This document shows, in pieces, positions 33,788-46,188 of a stretch of DNA of 64,000 nt. The notes under the pieces were generated by a model that was not told where the DNA came from, ran no database searches, and saw only the letters and a list, made by a program, of their open reading frames with translations. The DNA lies in assembly GCA_029959085.1 (NCBI GenBank), contig JARWIR010000005.1, positions 4,962,501 through 5,026,500 on the forward strand, given 5' to 3'. Position 1 is the stretch's first letter. Each line of letters begins with the position of its first letter. Source of the stretch: Nemophila menziesii (Eukaryota; Streptophyta; Magnoliopsida; Boraginales; Hydrophyllaceae). Made by a program: the position numbers and the translations under genes.

Positions 33788-35750
33788 ACTTTTTTTTTAC
33801 AACGAAAAAGGTACACGTTAGTTTAGTAGCCGCTAGTCAATTCCAAACCGAGAAAATTAGGACACTAGTATCTAATGCCACTCTTCAAAAATGGTTTTCT
33901 GCCTAGCTGAACGCGTAGTACGGTCCGCCATTTTGTTAAATCTTCACGGAAAGTGCTTGAAAAACACATTTCCATGTTCTTCGACGATCCTCCTGATCCG
34001 CTTGACGAACGGCTTGACTTTCCGCCACGCAGTTGGCAGCGACCTGATACCTTGAATAATATCAAGGTTGTCCGAGCAAATGAAGGCTTTCTTTCCAGTA
34101 TCCTGTAGACTGATTTTGACAGCTTCGAGTACCATCATCGCTCCCCCCTCGGTAGCTGAATCTACCCAAACTGTTTTTGAAAAAATGATCTTGTTGCCTG
34201 ATTGTGTGTCCCGTTTGACGATTCCAATTCCACTGCACTCCGCCTTGGTCTCAAACGATTTATCGCACATAAAAATTGTTTGGGTGACAATTAACTCAAT
34301 GGGTGTCCATGGACTTGGCATGTTGCTAGTTTGTGACCTTTATGAAGGAGATCCGTCCCATTCGTTTCCAAAAAGGTCTTCCATACCTGCATGAACAACC
34401 ATGTGAACGGAGTGTGTATCCAAGTTAGAGTTCTCGTGAATAACTTTCATTTTCAGTTTCCAAATGTTCCACATTGTTAACATAATATAAGCCACCACTT
34501 TCTTTTTGTCCCATTGCTTAGGTTCCACCCCTTCATAAATCTTGTAAGCCAATCCCCAATGTTATCTGGTAGGTTTTCTTGGATTCGAATTTGAAGGGCA
34601 GAGTCTGCCCATACCTGTTTACAAAAATGACAAGATAAAAGAAGATGTGTAGTTGTTTCCGTTTCACCCTCACACCAGTAGCACCCTTTCTCATTCCTAT
34701 AATATCGTGTAAATAAGTTTTTCTTCGTAAGAAGGATATTCCTATAGGCCTTCAAGTACAAGATCTAACTTTATTAGGTACGTTTGATTTCCAACTCCTG
34801 TTCTACAACGCTGAGTCTCGAAGTTGCGCTTGTGATAATGACTGTTCTTCTTGATGTTCTGCAAAAATGAAAAGTGTTCAATATCTGGACTTTGTCTTGT
34901 ATTATACTGAATGTGTGTGTGGCAATGTAAACGTATCATGATCTTGTCTGGTAAGAATAGGGATTCGGCTTATCTCGTTTTTGACCGATTTCGGTATTAC
35001 TGAGTCAATGATATCCCAATTCCATTCGACCGTATCCGTTTTCATGAGTTGGTCAATCGTTTCTAGATTTTTGTCTGTTGGTTTGTCTTTGATAAAACCC
35101 GACTATAGCCATTTGCGTGTCCATATATTCGTATTTTCTCCATTTTCAATTTGAATGATTCATTGGTGTATAAGCAGGACCCTATCCTCTAAAATGCTGG
35201 TCCTTGACCATTACTCTGTCGTAATTTAACATTAAGGAAATCTTTATTCGATAAGTAAATACATTTTAGAACTTTGGCCGCCATAGAATCCGGGTTTTGA
35301 AGAACGCGCCATGCCTGAGCTGCCAGTAAAGCCGTATTCATGCGTTTTAAGTCTCTGAAGCCCATTCCCCCCCCCCACTACCTTAGCTGCAGTCATCTTT
35401 TACCATTTGAGCTAGTGAATCCTCTATTTTTCAAGTGAATTCCACCAGAATCTAGCAATAATCAATGTAAGTTTCCTACAAAACGTGATCGGGAAAGAGA
35501 AAATAGACATAACATACGTGGGGATGGCCTGGAGGACTGCTTTAATGAGAATTTCTTTTCCTCCTTCTGAGAGGAGTTTGGAAATCCACCCCCAGGCTTT
35601 GTTGAAAACTTTGTCCGCACTCCAAGCGAGTGCTTCAATCTTAGACCTTTTGTGACACAATGGGATTCCAAGATACTTGGCAAGGTCATATACTTCCTTA
35701 ATCTGAAGTGTATCCGTCACATGCTTCCTAACGTCCTCTAGTGAAGCAAA
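33788..35750 (-). pseudogene. 5'-truncated LINE (RT tail to RNase H)
   Basis: Minus-strand LINE beginning inside RT (YLGIPLCHKRSKIEALAWSA, then LLSEGGKEILIKAVLQAIP, 35424-35720). It continues with zf-RVT (CYWCEGETETTTHLLLSCHFC, 34477-34761) and RNase H (open 33944-34321, FICSDNLDIIQGIRSLP), and ends in a poly(A) (T run 33789-33797). Closely related to the LINE just to its left but much more mutated. 5' truncation is usual for LINEs. No target duplication was convincing. Confidence 0.82.
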
Positions 35751-36017
35751 TGGCTGATTTATATTATTATAAAATAAATAACAACTCCTATAACAAAAAA
35801 AAAACTGTTTGTCTGTGATAAAAATTGACTTCGAGAAAAGAAATGTATCAATATTATCACATGGATTTCAAACTCTACTATGAAAGGTTATAGGATGCAT
35901 AATTATGGGAATAAAATTAACATACTTACTAAACTATTAATTATCGGGGATAGAAAAATTCTTATAAAAAAGAAAAATAACATAAAAAATATTCAAAAAA
36001 TCGTACAAGATATGAGA
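35751..36017. other. AT-rich stretch
   Basis: Nothing recognised between the truncated LINE and the MITE carrying MULE copy D. Confidence 0.5.
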
Positions 36018-37920
36018 CCTGTTTGGAAGTACATATTTTAAAGTAAAAAAAAAATATTTTTATAATAAAATTAAAATTATAAAAAAAATATTAAAAATAA
36101 TTTTGAAATCTAAAATTATTTTAGATGCTTTCTTTAAGAAGCACATATTTCATACTTTTTTTAAAAGTTCTTTTTAAGGTTCAAAATACTTTTAAACATT
36201 TTAAAAGCACATTTAAATGCTTTTCAAAAAGAGAAAATACATTTTGAGGCCCCAAATTTCAAGTTTTTACATTTTAAAACCCAACTAAAAATAGTTCTAT
36301 TAAGGTCCCATTTCTAATTTTTTGGTTTAGAATTGGACTTTTATACCATTGCTTGGTCTGAAGAAATAATCTTTTAGTTTTTTCCGGTAGGTATGGACCC
36401 ACGAACGCTCGCACCCATTTTTGTAAATAAAACCATGATGGGCACGGACCCGTGTCGTTCTTTACATTTTTTATTAATTTGTTTATTAATTGTTATTAAG
36501 TCATTTATAGGTTGTCCATGTAAAAGTCAATGTGTATACGGACCCATCTCGAACAATAGCTAGATAGGTACGAACCCGTCATGAACAATGGCTATACGGG
36601 TACAGACCCAATTAGACCATCTCCAGCAGTACCCATGGACACCCAATAACAAACACAACATAATGCAATGGTTCTTGGGTCGTACCCATCAAGAACAAAA
36701 ACATAATAGAAATCTCTTCAAGTTGCAACAGTGGGTTGTACTCATGGCACTAAAAATATCTCTTCACACTTCACATTAGGCTGTACCCATGACTCAAAAA
36801 ACATATCTTCACACTGAGCTGGCCCAAAACATATCTCTTCCCACTCGTCGGAGCAAAAAACACAACGTAATCCCTTTGCAGTGAAAAAGAAAACTCTTCA
36901 CTGAAGTTCTTGGGTTGTACCCATCAGGGATTAAAAACAAAATACAAATATCTTGACAGTATTGGAACAAAGAAGAACAACATGATATCTCTTCACACTC
37001 GAATTATTGGAACAAAGAAGAAAAACAAATCTCTTCATACTCGCTGATTTGGAACAATAAACAACATTCAAGATTTTATTTTAAAAAAAAATTACAGCGG
37101 TCTGTACCCATGGCACAGGTTGGTGCGAAGGTGGCCCAACCCGATTCACGGGGTTGTACCCATGTCCAACTCGATTTACGGGTTGAACGGCCTAAGACGG
37201 TGGATTTCTTGTGTTCCAGATCGGAGCATTGATTTCTTTCCAAATTGAGCGCTTGTTGATGGAAAGGTGGGATCTGGGTGCGAAGGTGGAGGAGAGGCAG
37301 CGAAGACTGGTCCACGATGAAGATTGGTCCATGGTGGAGAACGGCCACGGTCGGCGGCGTTATTCTTGTACGGGAGAGATCTCGTTATTGGTGGGAAGGT
37401 GAGATCTTCGATGATGGTGGATTTTGGCAGACGACATCGGCGGGTTCTGAATTAAGAGATTAGTGACGGTTTGTTGGTAGGAAGGTGAGATGGTGTATGG
37501 TCCACGAACGGAGGAGAGACTTGTGTGGAAATAGAGGGAGGAGGGGTTGGGTGTGAAGAGAGAGAGGGAGAGGGCTGCCTTATACAGTAGAGTGTGGTGG
37601 TGGGATGGTCAAAGGGGGTTGCCTTCTATAGGAGAGTGTGGTGGTGCAATGGTCAGAGAGCACATAGTAGGAGGGGAGGGGAGGCGGGTTGGTGGGCGCT
37701 GAGAGAGAAGAGAGTAATGAGAGGTGTACGATTCCTATATTATGTTTTGGTTTAGGTTTTGGGGTTTTCTCCCGTGATTAAGCGTGAAGGGGAGTTTTTT
37801 TTTGGTATTTTATGCCTTCTAGTTGGGCTAGATAGGTTAGGGACTTTAGGAGAATGTTGTTATAACTTGGGACTTATAAACTAAATACCCCATTTAAAAA
37901 AATCACTTCCAAACAAGCAC
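36018..37920. mobile_element. MITE (hAT- or Harbinger-like) split by MULE copy D
   Basis: CCTGTTTGGAAGTACATATT at 36018 faces GTGCTTGTTTGGAAGTGATT read inward from 37920; both share GTTTGGAAGT and a T/A-rich interior with AAGCAC repeats. Without the MULE it would be about 240 bp. Superfamily is not settled because no target duplication was identified. Confidence 0.45.
36231..37890 (-). mobile_element. Non-autonomous Mutator-like element, copy D (about 1660 bp)
   Basis: Left end GAGAAAATACATTTTGAGGC, right end read inward GGGTATTTAGTTTATAAGTC, both continuing CCCAA.TT: the same GAG/GGG start and purine-pyrimidine core as copy E, in reverse orientation. Flanks TTTCAAAAA / ATTTAAAAA are a degenerate 7-of-9 duplication. 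Inside are many GTACCCAT motifs (36590-37170, some as GGGTTGTACCCAT), a GC-rich segment (37200-37560) and a GGTGGTGG/GAGAGAG right part. It encodes no transposase. Confidence 0.6.
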
Positions 37921-38039
37921 ATGATTAACTCTAATAAACCTATTAATTGGGATAATTATTATAATATATAGTTAAAAAAATTGAAAATAGATGCTACTTG
38001 AAAATAATACTAGACACAAAAATTTAGAATAACATAACT

Positions 38040-38190
38040 TAATATAGGTGACAAAAATATTGCTCACTTTCACTCAGTAACAAAAAAATTGAGAAGGAAT
38101 ATAATTAAAAGAATACAAAATAAGCAAGATAATTGGTTTGATCAGCATGATGATATATCAAATGATATACAAAGATATTTCAATGTCACC
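38040..38190 (+). pseudogene. LINE ORF2 fragment (linker before RT)
   Basis: Plus-strand translation GDKNIAHFHSVTKKLRRNII, then RIQNKQDNWFDQHDDISNDI, matches the conserved GD-x-N-T-x-F-F-H-S segment between endonuclease and RT of plant LINEs. It abuts an oppositely oriented fragment at about 38190. Confidence 0.7.
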
Positions 38191-38580
38191 GTGACCGCCC
38201 TCCTCGGTAACTGTTGATTTAACCTGGAAAACACATCTTTTGTGATGTTCCCTAAGTCGTTTATACAGTGAGTCTGTGATTAATTTCGATTTGTCATCCC
38301 TTGTAATTCGAATTACCCAGAACTTGTATCATGAGGTTTTCGTTGCTTTACACAAATCCACTAATATCGTCACTCCTCCTATAGTTCATGATTAATTTGC
38401 AGTCACGAAATAAGTGAGTTATGGTTTCTTGGGCTTCACCACAACCCTTACATACCTAAGAATAACCATCATTGTTTTGCAAGATTAGTAGTTGTTGGTA
38501 GATGGTCCTATATAGTTCGCCAAATAAGGAAACAAATTTTTCGCAGACATTTAAGGGTCCAAATCTTCTCCCACCAAAAT
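38190..38580 (-). pseudogene. LINE ORF2 fragment (zf-RVT region), inverted
   Basis: Minus-strand pieces FWWEKIWTLK, IWRTI, LPTTTNLAK and a CKGCGEAQETITHLFRDC-like segment across frames identify the zf-RVT region. Several stops. It joins the plus-strand LINE fragment tail to tail. Confidence 0.6.
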
Positions 38581-38589
38581 TCTAGTGCA

Positions 38590-39430
38590 GGAGCTAGTCA
38601 TTTGTCAAATTGTCAACTTAACTAAAAATTCGTCATTAGGAGAAATCAGAGAACACATAATGAAAGACTTATACTTTAACATACTTGATGACTTTGTAAG
38701 TTGACTTGACTGTGAAACCACCAGAAGCCTCAACCACCACTTATAGTAACAATATCGTTTGTTATAGACTTCTTTAATACCCTTTAAAAGCACCTTTTTT
38801 CCAACTAGTATACTTTTGCGTATTCTTGAATCCGAATGTTTGGGTACCCGATTTATAAAACCTTCCTCGAAATACTTTGGATTAAAATAATTTTTTTAAA
38901 TCCTTTGGCTCTAAATCCATTAAAAATAAATTATAAACTAAATAAATATCATAATACATTACAAGAATCTCCTATCAAGTATTAGCACCGACAAGTATTT
39001 AAAACAAAATCTAGTGATCCGAATTTTACGATTATGTCAGAAAACATAATTACCACGTTGCAAAAATTGATTGACTATATGCAATGCCGGTGTAAAATTT
39101 AATAACTCCACGATGTGTTTGACTACATGTTGTTTAAAAGTTAGAACTATTACTTGGAACAAAAAAAAAAGGTGATTATTCCTCTACTATGCATTAGTTT
39201 AAGAAAAAACAAAAAGTCAATAAGGGGTTTCTTTTTCTTGGCCAAGTTGACATTATTTAATATTCAAAAAACAATATGGAACTAAATTACACCTACACAA
39301 TTTTTTTATTATGTATGGATGTCCAGGTCCACTTACGCGTACCACGACAATTTCCAAAAGAAATATATACCTCCTAAATGAGAGACAAGATCCTGGTCAT
39401 TAAGCTAGTCCCAATGGTTGAGACATGTAC
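38590..39430. other. Gene-less stretch
   Basis: AT-rich. Small open frames only; no element ends recognised. Confidence 0.5.
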
Positions 39431-39431
39431 C

Positions 39432-39670
39432 CAGAGGCGGATCTCTATAGGGACCAGAGGGGGCTCAAGCCCCCCCTGAACTCGTAAAATTTTATGATCC
39501 ATAAATGTAATTTTGTCCCGAAAAATAATTAGTTTCTTCTGAAGGTTTATGTATAACATGCATGTTCTAAAAAATACATAAGCTATTGTGGCTTAGTGGT
39601 TTAGTATCTTTACATATTAGAATTTAAGATGGAGGTTAAGTGTTCAAACCTTAGCATTTGTTTTATCTTT
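39432..39670 (+). mobile_element. hAT-type non-autonomous element, left part
   Basis: Begins CAGAGGCGGATCTCTATAGG and continues GAGGGGGCTCAAGCCCCCC, the usual start of a very common plant hAT family. It is followed by a TGGCTTAGTGGTTTAG..GTTCAAACC stretch often found inside those elements. No right terminus is seen, so it is probably truncated. The complete element at 43888-44504 has a similar right end. Confidence 0.5.
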
Positions 39671-40193
39671 TTCCCAAACACACACGTAATAGAAAATCAT
39701 TTCGAAATTAAATTTAAACATGATTTGATTCAAAAATAAATTCAATATATAATAAGAATAAGATTTCAACTTTACTCTTATATTGTAATTTTTAACGAAA
39801 AAAATTCTTATTTTTTAATATACTAGATTTAAGTTATAAATTTGTCAATTTTTATAAGACCGACTTATTAAATATTGCAATTTTTGTATACGAATACATG
39901 TCTCTATTTTGAATTTGAGGGTAATAATACTTAGTAATATAGCGAGGTGGTGGCAATGATTGAGCAAGGAAATAGACACATGTAATCAGAACGATATTGT
40001 TAATGGAAGGTTTGAGATGGTCAAAAGATAGATTGACTAGCAAATATGCATATTGGATGGCCAAATTTGAAATCTGCTATCTAGTGACATTCACCAAATA
40101 TATATGAGGTTTTTTTTGTTCAAAGACACATATGAAGGTCATTAACACCAAATCATTTAGATGAATGATATCTAAATGATTTATTTCTTGTAC

Positions 40194-40245
<52 letters not shown>

Positions 40246-40389
40246 CGTTCATATGTATTTAATTAAAAAAAAACTAGTTTTGATATCATATGCAAATTAA
40301 CCTACCATCACAAATATACATATCACCACATTTTATTCATTAGTTTTTATAACACATGTAAATTAATCAATATAACCTTACAATCACAA
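39671..40389. other. AT-rich stretch with (AT)n microsatellite
   Basis: An uninterrupted AT dinucleotide run occupies about 40197-40243. Nothing else recognised. Confidence 0.7.
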
Positions 40390-40429
40390 ATACATACGGT
40401 TTACATTTCTTATCAATAACCGTGACACA

Positions 40430-42040
40430 AAATCGTCGATGTTATCAGTGCGTATCTTTAGCGATGATATGTCGTTGCCCCTACAGTTTAGTTGCTAAAG
40501 ATTGTAAATGGTCGCGACAGACCAAAAGTCGTCATTAATGGACCATATATCTTTAGTGACGACATTTATTGATCCTTAGAGACGACTATCTTGGTTACTA
40601 GCAACGACAAAAGTCGTTGCTAGAGATCCATTTAACACCGACAAATAACGTCGTCGCTAGAGATTTGGGCATTACCAATGATAATTGTTGTTGGTAATGG
40701 TCGATGTTTTTAACGACTACGTTTATCGTCGCTAATGACCCAAACATTATGGATGACATTTGTCATCGCTAAGTATGTGGGTCATTTCGACGACAATGAA
40801 AGAATCATTAGCAACGACATTGTCATCGCTATTTCCTTTTTCTTAAATTTTCTTTTCAATACAAAATATAAAATCTGATTGTTTCGGTTTTTTATATTAT
40901 TTAAATAGGAACAGAATTCAGATGATCAAAAAAACAAAAATAAAAAAAGATACGAATAACAATTAGAAACGAAAAAAGACCAAAAATGAACGATATTACA
41001 TAGCTAAGAATAAAAATTTAAAGTCGTTACTACAAATGTTCAAATAAAAAAAATCTAAAAACTAAAGCCGTTATTACAAACCAAAGTCAAAGTCACAGAA
41101 GTTTAACGATAATTAACTAAATTGTCTAAATCTTCATCTTCTTTATCTCCAGGGTTGGGAGGATTAAATTTTAGAGTTGGAATCGTTGGAGGAGGATCTA
41201 TTGGAGTGGATCCTGAACTAGGGGAACCATCCTGCTGAGCGGAGGGATTGAAGACGGGATTCCTCGACTGTCCTGTTATGCGTTAAACAGTTCATAAAAA
41301 GGTTCATCTTGTCTATCCTGCTCGGTGATTTCTGCGTACTGGTGGTAGATGACGATTATTCACTTGACGAAAAAAACAAATGACTGAAATCCATGTTAAA
41401 CCATGCACTAGTTCATGTAGTCGACCATCGCGTCTAACTTAGCGTTCTCCTCCGATTTATTGCTTGTTTGAGTAACTCCTCTCGTCTTCTCCTTTTTTGC
41501 AAGGCCAACGTCGGGCAACCACCCCCGTTTTTCTTCCCCATACATTTCTCAGTGGCACTCATTACCGATTTTACCTGTTAAGTTTGTGAAATGGTGGGGG
41601 ATTGAATATGAGGATGCACCTGAGGTACTTTATGAGGCTGCTTCCTAAGTAGATAACGACCGCAACTGTTGTTGCATGCTTCCTATTAAACAATAAAGAC
41701 AGGATAGTTAATAATGTATATTAATTGTATTCAAAAAATCAAATGAGATTATAAAAGAACTCTTACGTCTGACGGCCGACAGTGATGAACCCTCCACTCC
41801 TCTAATTCTGCGTCGAAACCAACTTTATAGAAGAACTTCACAATCGGGGGTAACAGTAAACTATCCTCTCCTCCCTCAATCTGGCTCGGGTCAAGATTTG
41901 GTATTATCTCCTATTCAGGCACTAACACGTGATTTAACATCAATCTAATAAATTTTAAAAAACCTTTAGCAATAGCTCCCGGGTATGGGAGTAATTTCTG
42001 GATCTTCCTCCGCTCGGGCGACCTTGCTTCTCCTTAGTTG
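40430..42040 (-). mobile_element. CACTA (En/Spm) remnant: subterminal repeats and ORF scrap
   Basis: 40432-40850 holds about a dozen GTCGTCGCTA / TAGCGACGAC-like units in both orientations (TTTAGTGACGACA, AGTCGTTGCTAGAGA, CGTCGTCGCTAGAGA, TATCGTCGCTAATGACCC), the subterminal transposase-binding pattern of plant CACTA elements. Minus-strand coding at 41400-41550 reads EEKRGWLPDVGLAKKEKTRG.., KSEENAKLDAMVDYMN, similar to Ptta/En/Spm plant transposase-associated proteins. The CACTACAA termini are not present. Confidence 0.5.
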
Positions 42041-42342
42041 CCATGTTTGTTGTCACTCGGTTCTACATTAATTACAAAATAAATATAACAATTTCACTAA
42101 AATTAAAATTATGTAAAATAAATATATTAAGGTGTTGTAATGGTACGTGTGATTCTTCACTATCCTATACCTCGCAACTCAACTTCCAGTCCAGATCCGA
42201 CATATTATCCGGATCATATACGTGTGATTCTTTTTTTATCGTGTTTTTGTTCCCCCGATATATCCTAGCACAAGTGATGTCTCTCTTTTGTGATAGAGAA
42301 ACCTATGCACAATATATTATTTTGTGAGTTTATTGGGCTTAA

Positions 42343-42610
42343 GTGAGGTATTTTTTTTCTAATATTTGCGATAATGCACTTCTGCTTCTAGTTTTGGACA
42401 TATTTCTATTTATAACGATTTTGTGCCTCAATTGTGTTTTAAGTGTGTAGATTTTAGGTAAATGGTTGACACAAGTTTCCACGATGATAAGAAGGAGTCA
42501 AAAACTAAACATAAACCCCAAGCCAAGACGAAATTGGAGCTTAAAGCCACTTTGGGGAGTTGGAGCTTTTACCTGAGAAATCTTGCACCTCAGTGTTTCA
42601 GTCACTACGA
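42343..42610 (+). repeat. Second copy of the 15848 repeat
   Basis: Shares ordered blocks with 15848-16290 (GTGAGGTATT, TTTTAAGTGTGTA, TTTTAGGTA, GATGATAAGAAGGAGTCAA, TTGGGGAGTTGGAGCTTTTA). Part of it is open as a 102-codon frame (42462-42770) of no recognised family. Confidence 0.4.
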
Positions 42611-42814
42611 CCCATTGGTGAGAGCTATGGACTTGATTCCTTCATATTCAGAAGAGCTTGAATCCATGGTTTTTCACAAACCTGATAAAATCCATAACCC
42701 CGACCATATATTCTCGATTCGCGGTATTCGTATATATAATCAAACCCTTGCCGAGAAACGACTAATTTAAATAAAGTAAATGACGTATAAATGTGACGAT
42801 CAAACTATCATTCA

Positions 42815-45335
42815 GTGAAATTATTACGTAAAGTTATTCCATATATATATTCAAAAAAAATTGAAAAAAATACCAATTCCAAGAAAATTTGGCGGAAAGA
42901 ATCAGTATGTATTTGTTACGTGTATACATCATTGGAGATGGTAGATAACAAGTTGTATCACAAATCCTTTATCAAAGATCATATTTGTGGTGTTACCGAT
43001 ATATCGTTATCCAATAATCATTTGTATGAGAATATGTTTAAAGATGTACTACTTGATGAGTTCAGAAGTGTAAACCACATCAAAACTTGCTATGATTATG
43101 ATAATAGCTACAAAATTTCTTTATGTGCCTTGAAAATTGCGCTAGATGGCCCAACTTCACAGGTTTAATTGATTTTGAACCTGAGATACGTCTACTTGAA
43201 CGTTGTCACATTTATTTTAGTGTTTGTTTGGACAATTTCAATTCATGCCACCCTATTCTGTTTGTTGATGGTTTATTTACAGAGTTTAAATTCAATGATC
43301 ACATACTAGTTGTATCCGGAAAAGATGCAAATAGAGGTACACTTATGAGGTATGAGAATTTTCCTATAACTAATACTACTTTGTATTTTAACTTCTTTTT
43401 CCTCATATTCCGATTTAAATCATTTTTTTTGTTATTTTCTTGTTTTTTATTTATTACATAATTATGTTGTATATTTTGAATGATATATCTCATTTTATGT
43501 TATCATTAAAAAAGAATTAACCATGTGCTAATGCTTCAATAGATAATAACTTATTCTATTATATAATTTAACTTTTTTCTTTACATTTTTTTAATCCGCT
43601 CGTATGTTTTTTCTTATTTATTTTGTATTTATTACATAATTAAGTTATATAATTTGTTTTGTAGATCTCATTTTATGTTGTCCTTAATTATTTTTAAACC
43701 ATGTGTGAATGTATCATTGAGTTGTTTTTTCATTGCCCGTTCTATTTTGTATTTTAACATTTTTCTTTTCATTTCTAAATCAAAACATTTTTATTCCCTA
43801 TTTTGTATATTATATACTCAGGAGGACGATATCAATCTCAATAGTTTTGCTCCGGAAGATATTGATGAATTTCGAGCACATGAACGCCAGGGACGGATGT
43901 GGGGGTGGGCTGAGGTGGGCTGCAGCCAACCCCAGCCTATCCAGCCCACTATAATTTAACCTGTTTTTTTTTTAAAATTAATAAAAATATAACTAGAAAA
44001 AATTATAGTATAAAATTAGCCCTCCCTAACTTAAAGTTTAGAGATTAATTCTATCAAATAATAAAATTTATTGACGAAATTGGAACGTAAATACCATTAA
44101 ATATTCAATTTGTTGGTTCTTTTTAAATTTTTTCATAGATGTTTTAATTAACTCTTAAATGTTTTAAAAATTTCATTTGGCCCCCTAAATTTTAAAATTT
44201 ATTTTATAGACTTCAAATTATTTTATTTATAGGATTTTTTGTTTTTTACAACAAAATGTATGTTATTTTGTATAAAAAAGGAAATTTATTAGATGATTAA
44301 TTTAAAAATATAATATCCGGACTTATATTGCAATCTTTACACAACATAGGAATTTATAGTGCATTTTAGCATTATATAAGGATCTATCTAGCATTTTTTG
44401 CATAATATGTAAAATTATCGTGCAAATACGGCAAAATAATTTTCGGGGCGTTGCCCCCGAACCCCCTTAGCCCCCCCTAACAAAAAATCCTGGCTCTGCC
44501 CCTGGTGAACGCATAATGGGAAAGAGAAATACGAAAACAGATGAACATGAGATACAAGAATGCGGTCAACCCCCCACTTTAAAAGGAAAGTGACAATTTT
44601 GGTTTAGACTTGTTAGGGTATACGGGCTCCCTTGACAATTCATATGCTCCCGTCTGTGTTGTGTTCTTATGATCCGGGGATTGTCAAAAAATATTAAGCA
44701 TGCCAAAAACTCAGATGATGTTGTTCGACCCCTTCCTTTTGATAATTCTTTTATCCAAGACCCTATTAGTATTACTCTAAAATTCGGGGCATTTTGCTTC
44801 TATGGAAATCTATGTTTAATACAAGTAGAGTAAATAAGTTGTATAATTGGTTATGTATATCTCACTTTACATTGTCACTAATTAGGTTATCTTTATGTTT
44901 GATTGTTTCACCAACTTATGGAAATTTTTTCATAACTCAGACTTGTTAATTTTCACTAATTTTTGTGTTACACTATTGCAAGGTTGTTCCCACTTTAATT
45001 TTCTATAACGTGTTCCAAAGATACTAAAAATTGGACAAGATTTTAATTTCTGCGCCTGAATCTTTGATAACCGTGAGATGACTTTCATTACGAACCGTCA
45101 CCTTGGTATTAAAACAGCTATCAACTCGGTCTTTCTATGATCTCATCATTCATTTTGCATGCTTCATCTATAGAAAAAATCCAACTCAAATGTAAAGGTG
45201 ATAGATGGTTTACCGATTATATGTCACAACTGCTTGACATTTGTGCTCACGCCACAAATTCTGTTAATAATAATCGGGTTGTCAAAAAAAATTGTAAAGA
45301 TAATGTTGTTTGTACACACAATTAAAAATTTCTAC
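42815..45335 (+). pseudogene. Mutator (MuDR-type) transposase remnant
   Basis: Open pieces 42815-43168 and 43123-43461 overlap in two frames. The second reads RCHIYFSVCLDNFNSCHPIL, FVDGLFTEFKF and VVSGKDANRGT, matching the start of the MULE transposase catalytic domain (..CRPIIG-x-DG-x-x-L..A-x-x-KDANN). At 45070-45180 MTFITNRHLGIKTAINSVF and HHSFCMLHL match the downstream F-x-SDR-x-x-G..H-x-x-C-x-x-H block. A hAT element (43888-44504) and other insertions or introns separate them. Frameshifts and stops make it non-functional. Whether it relates to MULE copies A-E is unknown; its termini were not found. Confidence 0.6.
43888..44504 (+). mobile_element. Non-autonomous hAT element (617 bp) with 8-bp TSD
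   Basis: Ends CAGGGACGGATGTGGGGGTG and, inward from the right, CAGGGGCAGAGCCAGGATTT. The 8-bp flanks are ATGAACGC (43880-43887) and GTGAACGC (44505-44512), one mismatch. Removing it joins the open frame DIDEFRAHER to IMGKRNTKT. The GCCCCCCCTAAC and TTGCCCCCGAACCCCC right arm is typical of this plant family. No coding capacity. Confidence 0.8.
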
Positions 45336-45529
45336 GTCAAATGCGACATAACAAAACATATACCACCAAAATTTCTACGCACGCGAGCTATAAAAGAATG
45401 TTCATATCCACATTCATCAATTAAAACCACGTAACAACTTTTGCAAATTTGTTTATGAAAGTATTACCAATCACAACATTGGAGAATTTTATCCATGATA
45501 CCGGGATGCGTTTATTTAGGGGCATGAGT

Positions 45530-45880
45530 AATATATGAGAAAGCGCTCCATGATGACTTGTATATATGAGGTGGAGATAATATGTGTTGCACTCTTTTTT
45601 TCTTGACTAGGTTTTATCTCATTGGGTTTAACTACCAAACAAGGCAACGTCGAATACGGATTTGAAAAAATATCCAAGGAAAAGTGTTATAAAATATCTA
45701 TATGTCATATTATGTAACCCGTAACCCTTCACTTCCTATTCTTTATAACATTTTATTTATTCATAGGTTGATTGTAGTCATTGTATTGTCCTATATAAAG
45801 AACATTTATACTATTATTCAAGAGAATAAAGATGAAGTTTTATTTTCTTTCATGGTTGTACCTTGTTTTTTTTAATCATT
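45530..45880 (+). mobile_element. Ty1/copia 3' end and LTR remnant
   Basis: TGTTGCACTCTTTTTTTCTT, then GACTAGGTTTTATCTCATTG and CAAACAAGGCAACG (45582-45650), is the standard copia internal end before the 3' LTR. A purine tract precedes TGTTATAAAATATC at about 45686, the likely LTR start. CTATATAAAG (45800-45809) is its TATA box and GAGAATAAAGATGAAG lies near the transcript end. Right boundary about 45880. Confidence 0.6.
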
Positions 45881-46188
45881 TTGAACTTTTATCTCTATTA
45901 TTAATTGAACACAATTGGAATATCCTACAATTTCTGGCAATTAACAAAATTTAAGGAAAAGATCAATATAAACAACAAATAATTATAACGGGAAGAAAAC
46001 CCAATAATATTTATTTTTCATTCTTGTCAAGAATATTACACTAGCTATTACGAAATCCAGAGTAATATATCAAATTATATTACACATGTCACTTGTACTT
46101 CTTGAAAATAAGTTAAAAAATCTTTAAGATATCTTATGATCCATGTTCCATTTTTCTTTGCTAGCCATTGAAATCATACACTTATTTT
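45881..46188. other. Spacer downstream of the GASA paralogue
   Basis: AT-rich, no gene seen; would include the old 3' untranslated region of the minus-strand pseudogene. Confidence 0.4.

Noticed and set aside
39585..39650. tRNA-like A and B boxes (TGGCTTAGTGGTTTAG, GTTCAAACC)
   Set aside because: No cloverleaf can be drawn; the segment is part of the hAT-type element starting at 39432.
42462..42770. 102-codon frame as a gene of its own
   Set aside because: It begins in a dispersed repeat shared with 15848-16290, where it is not open.
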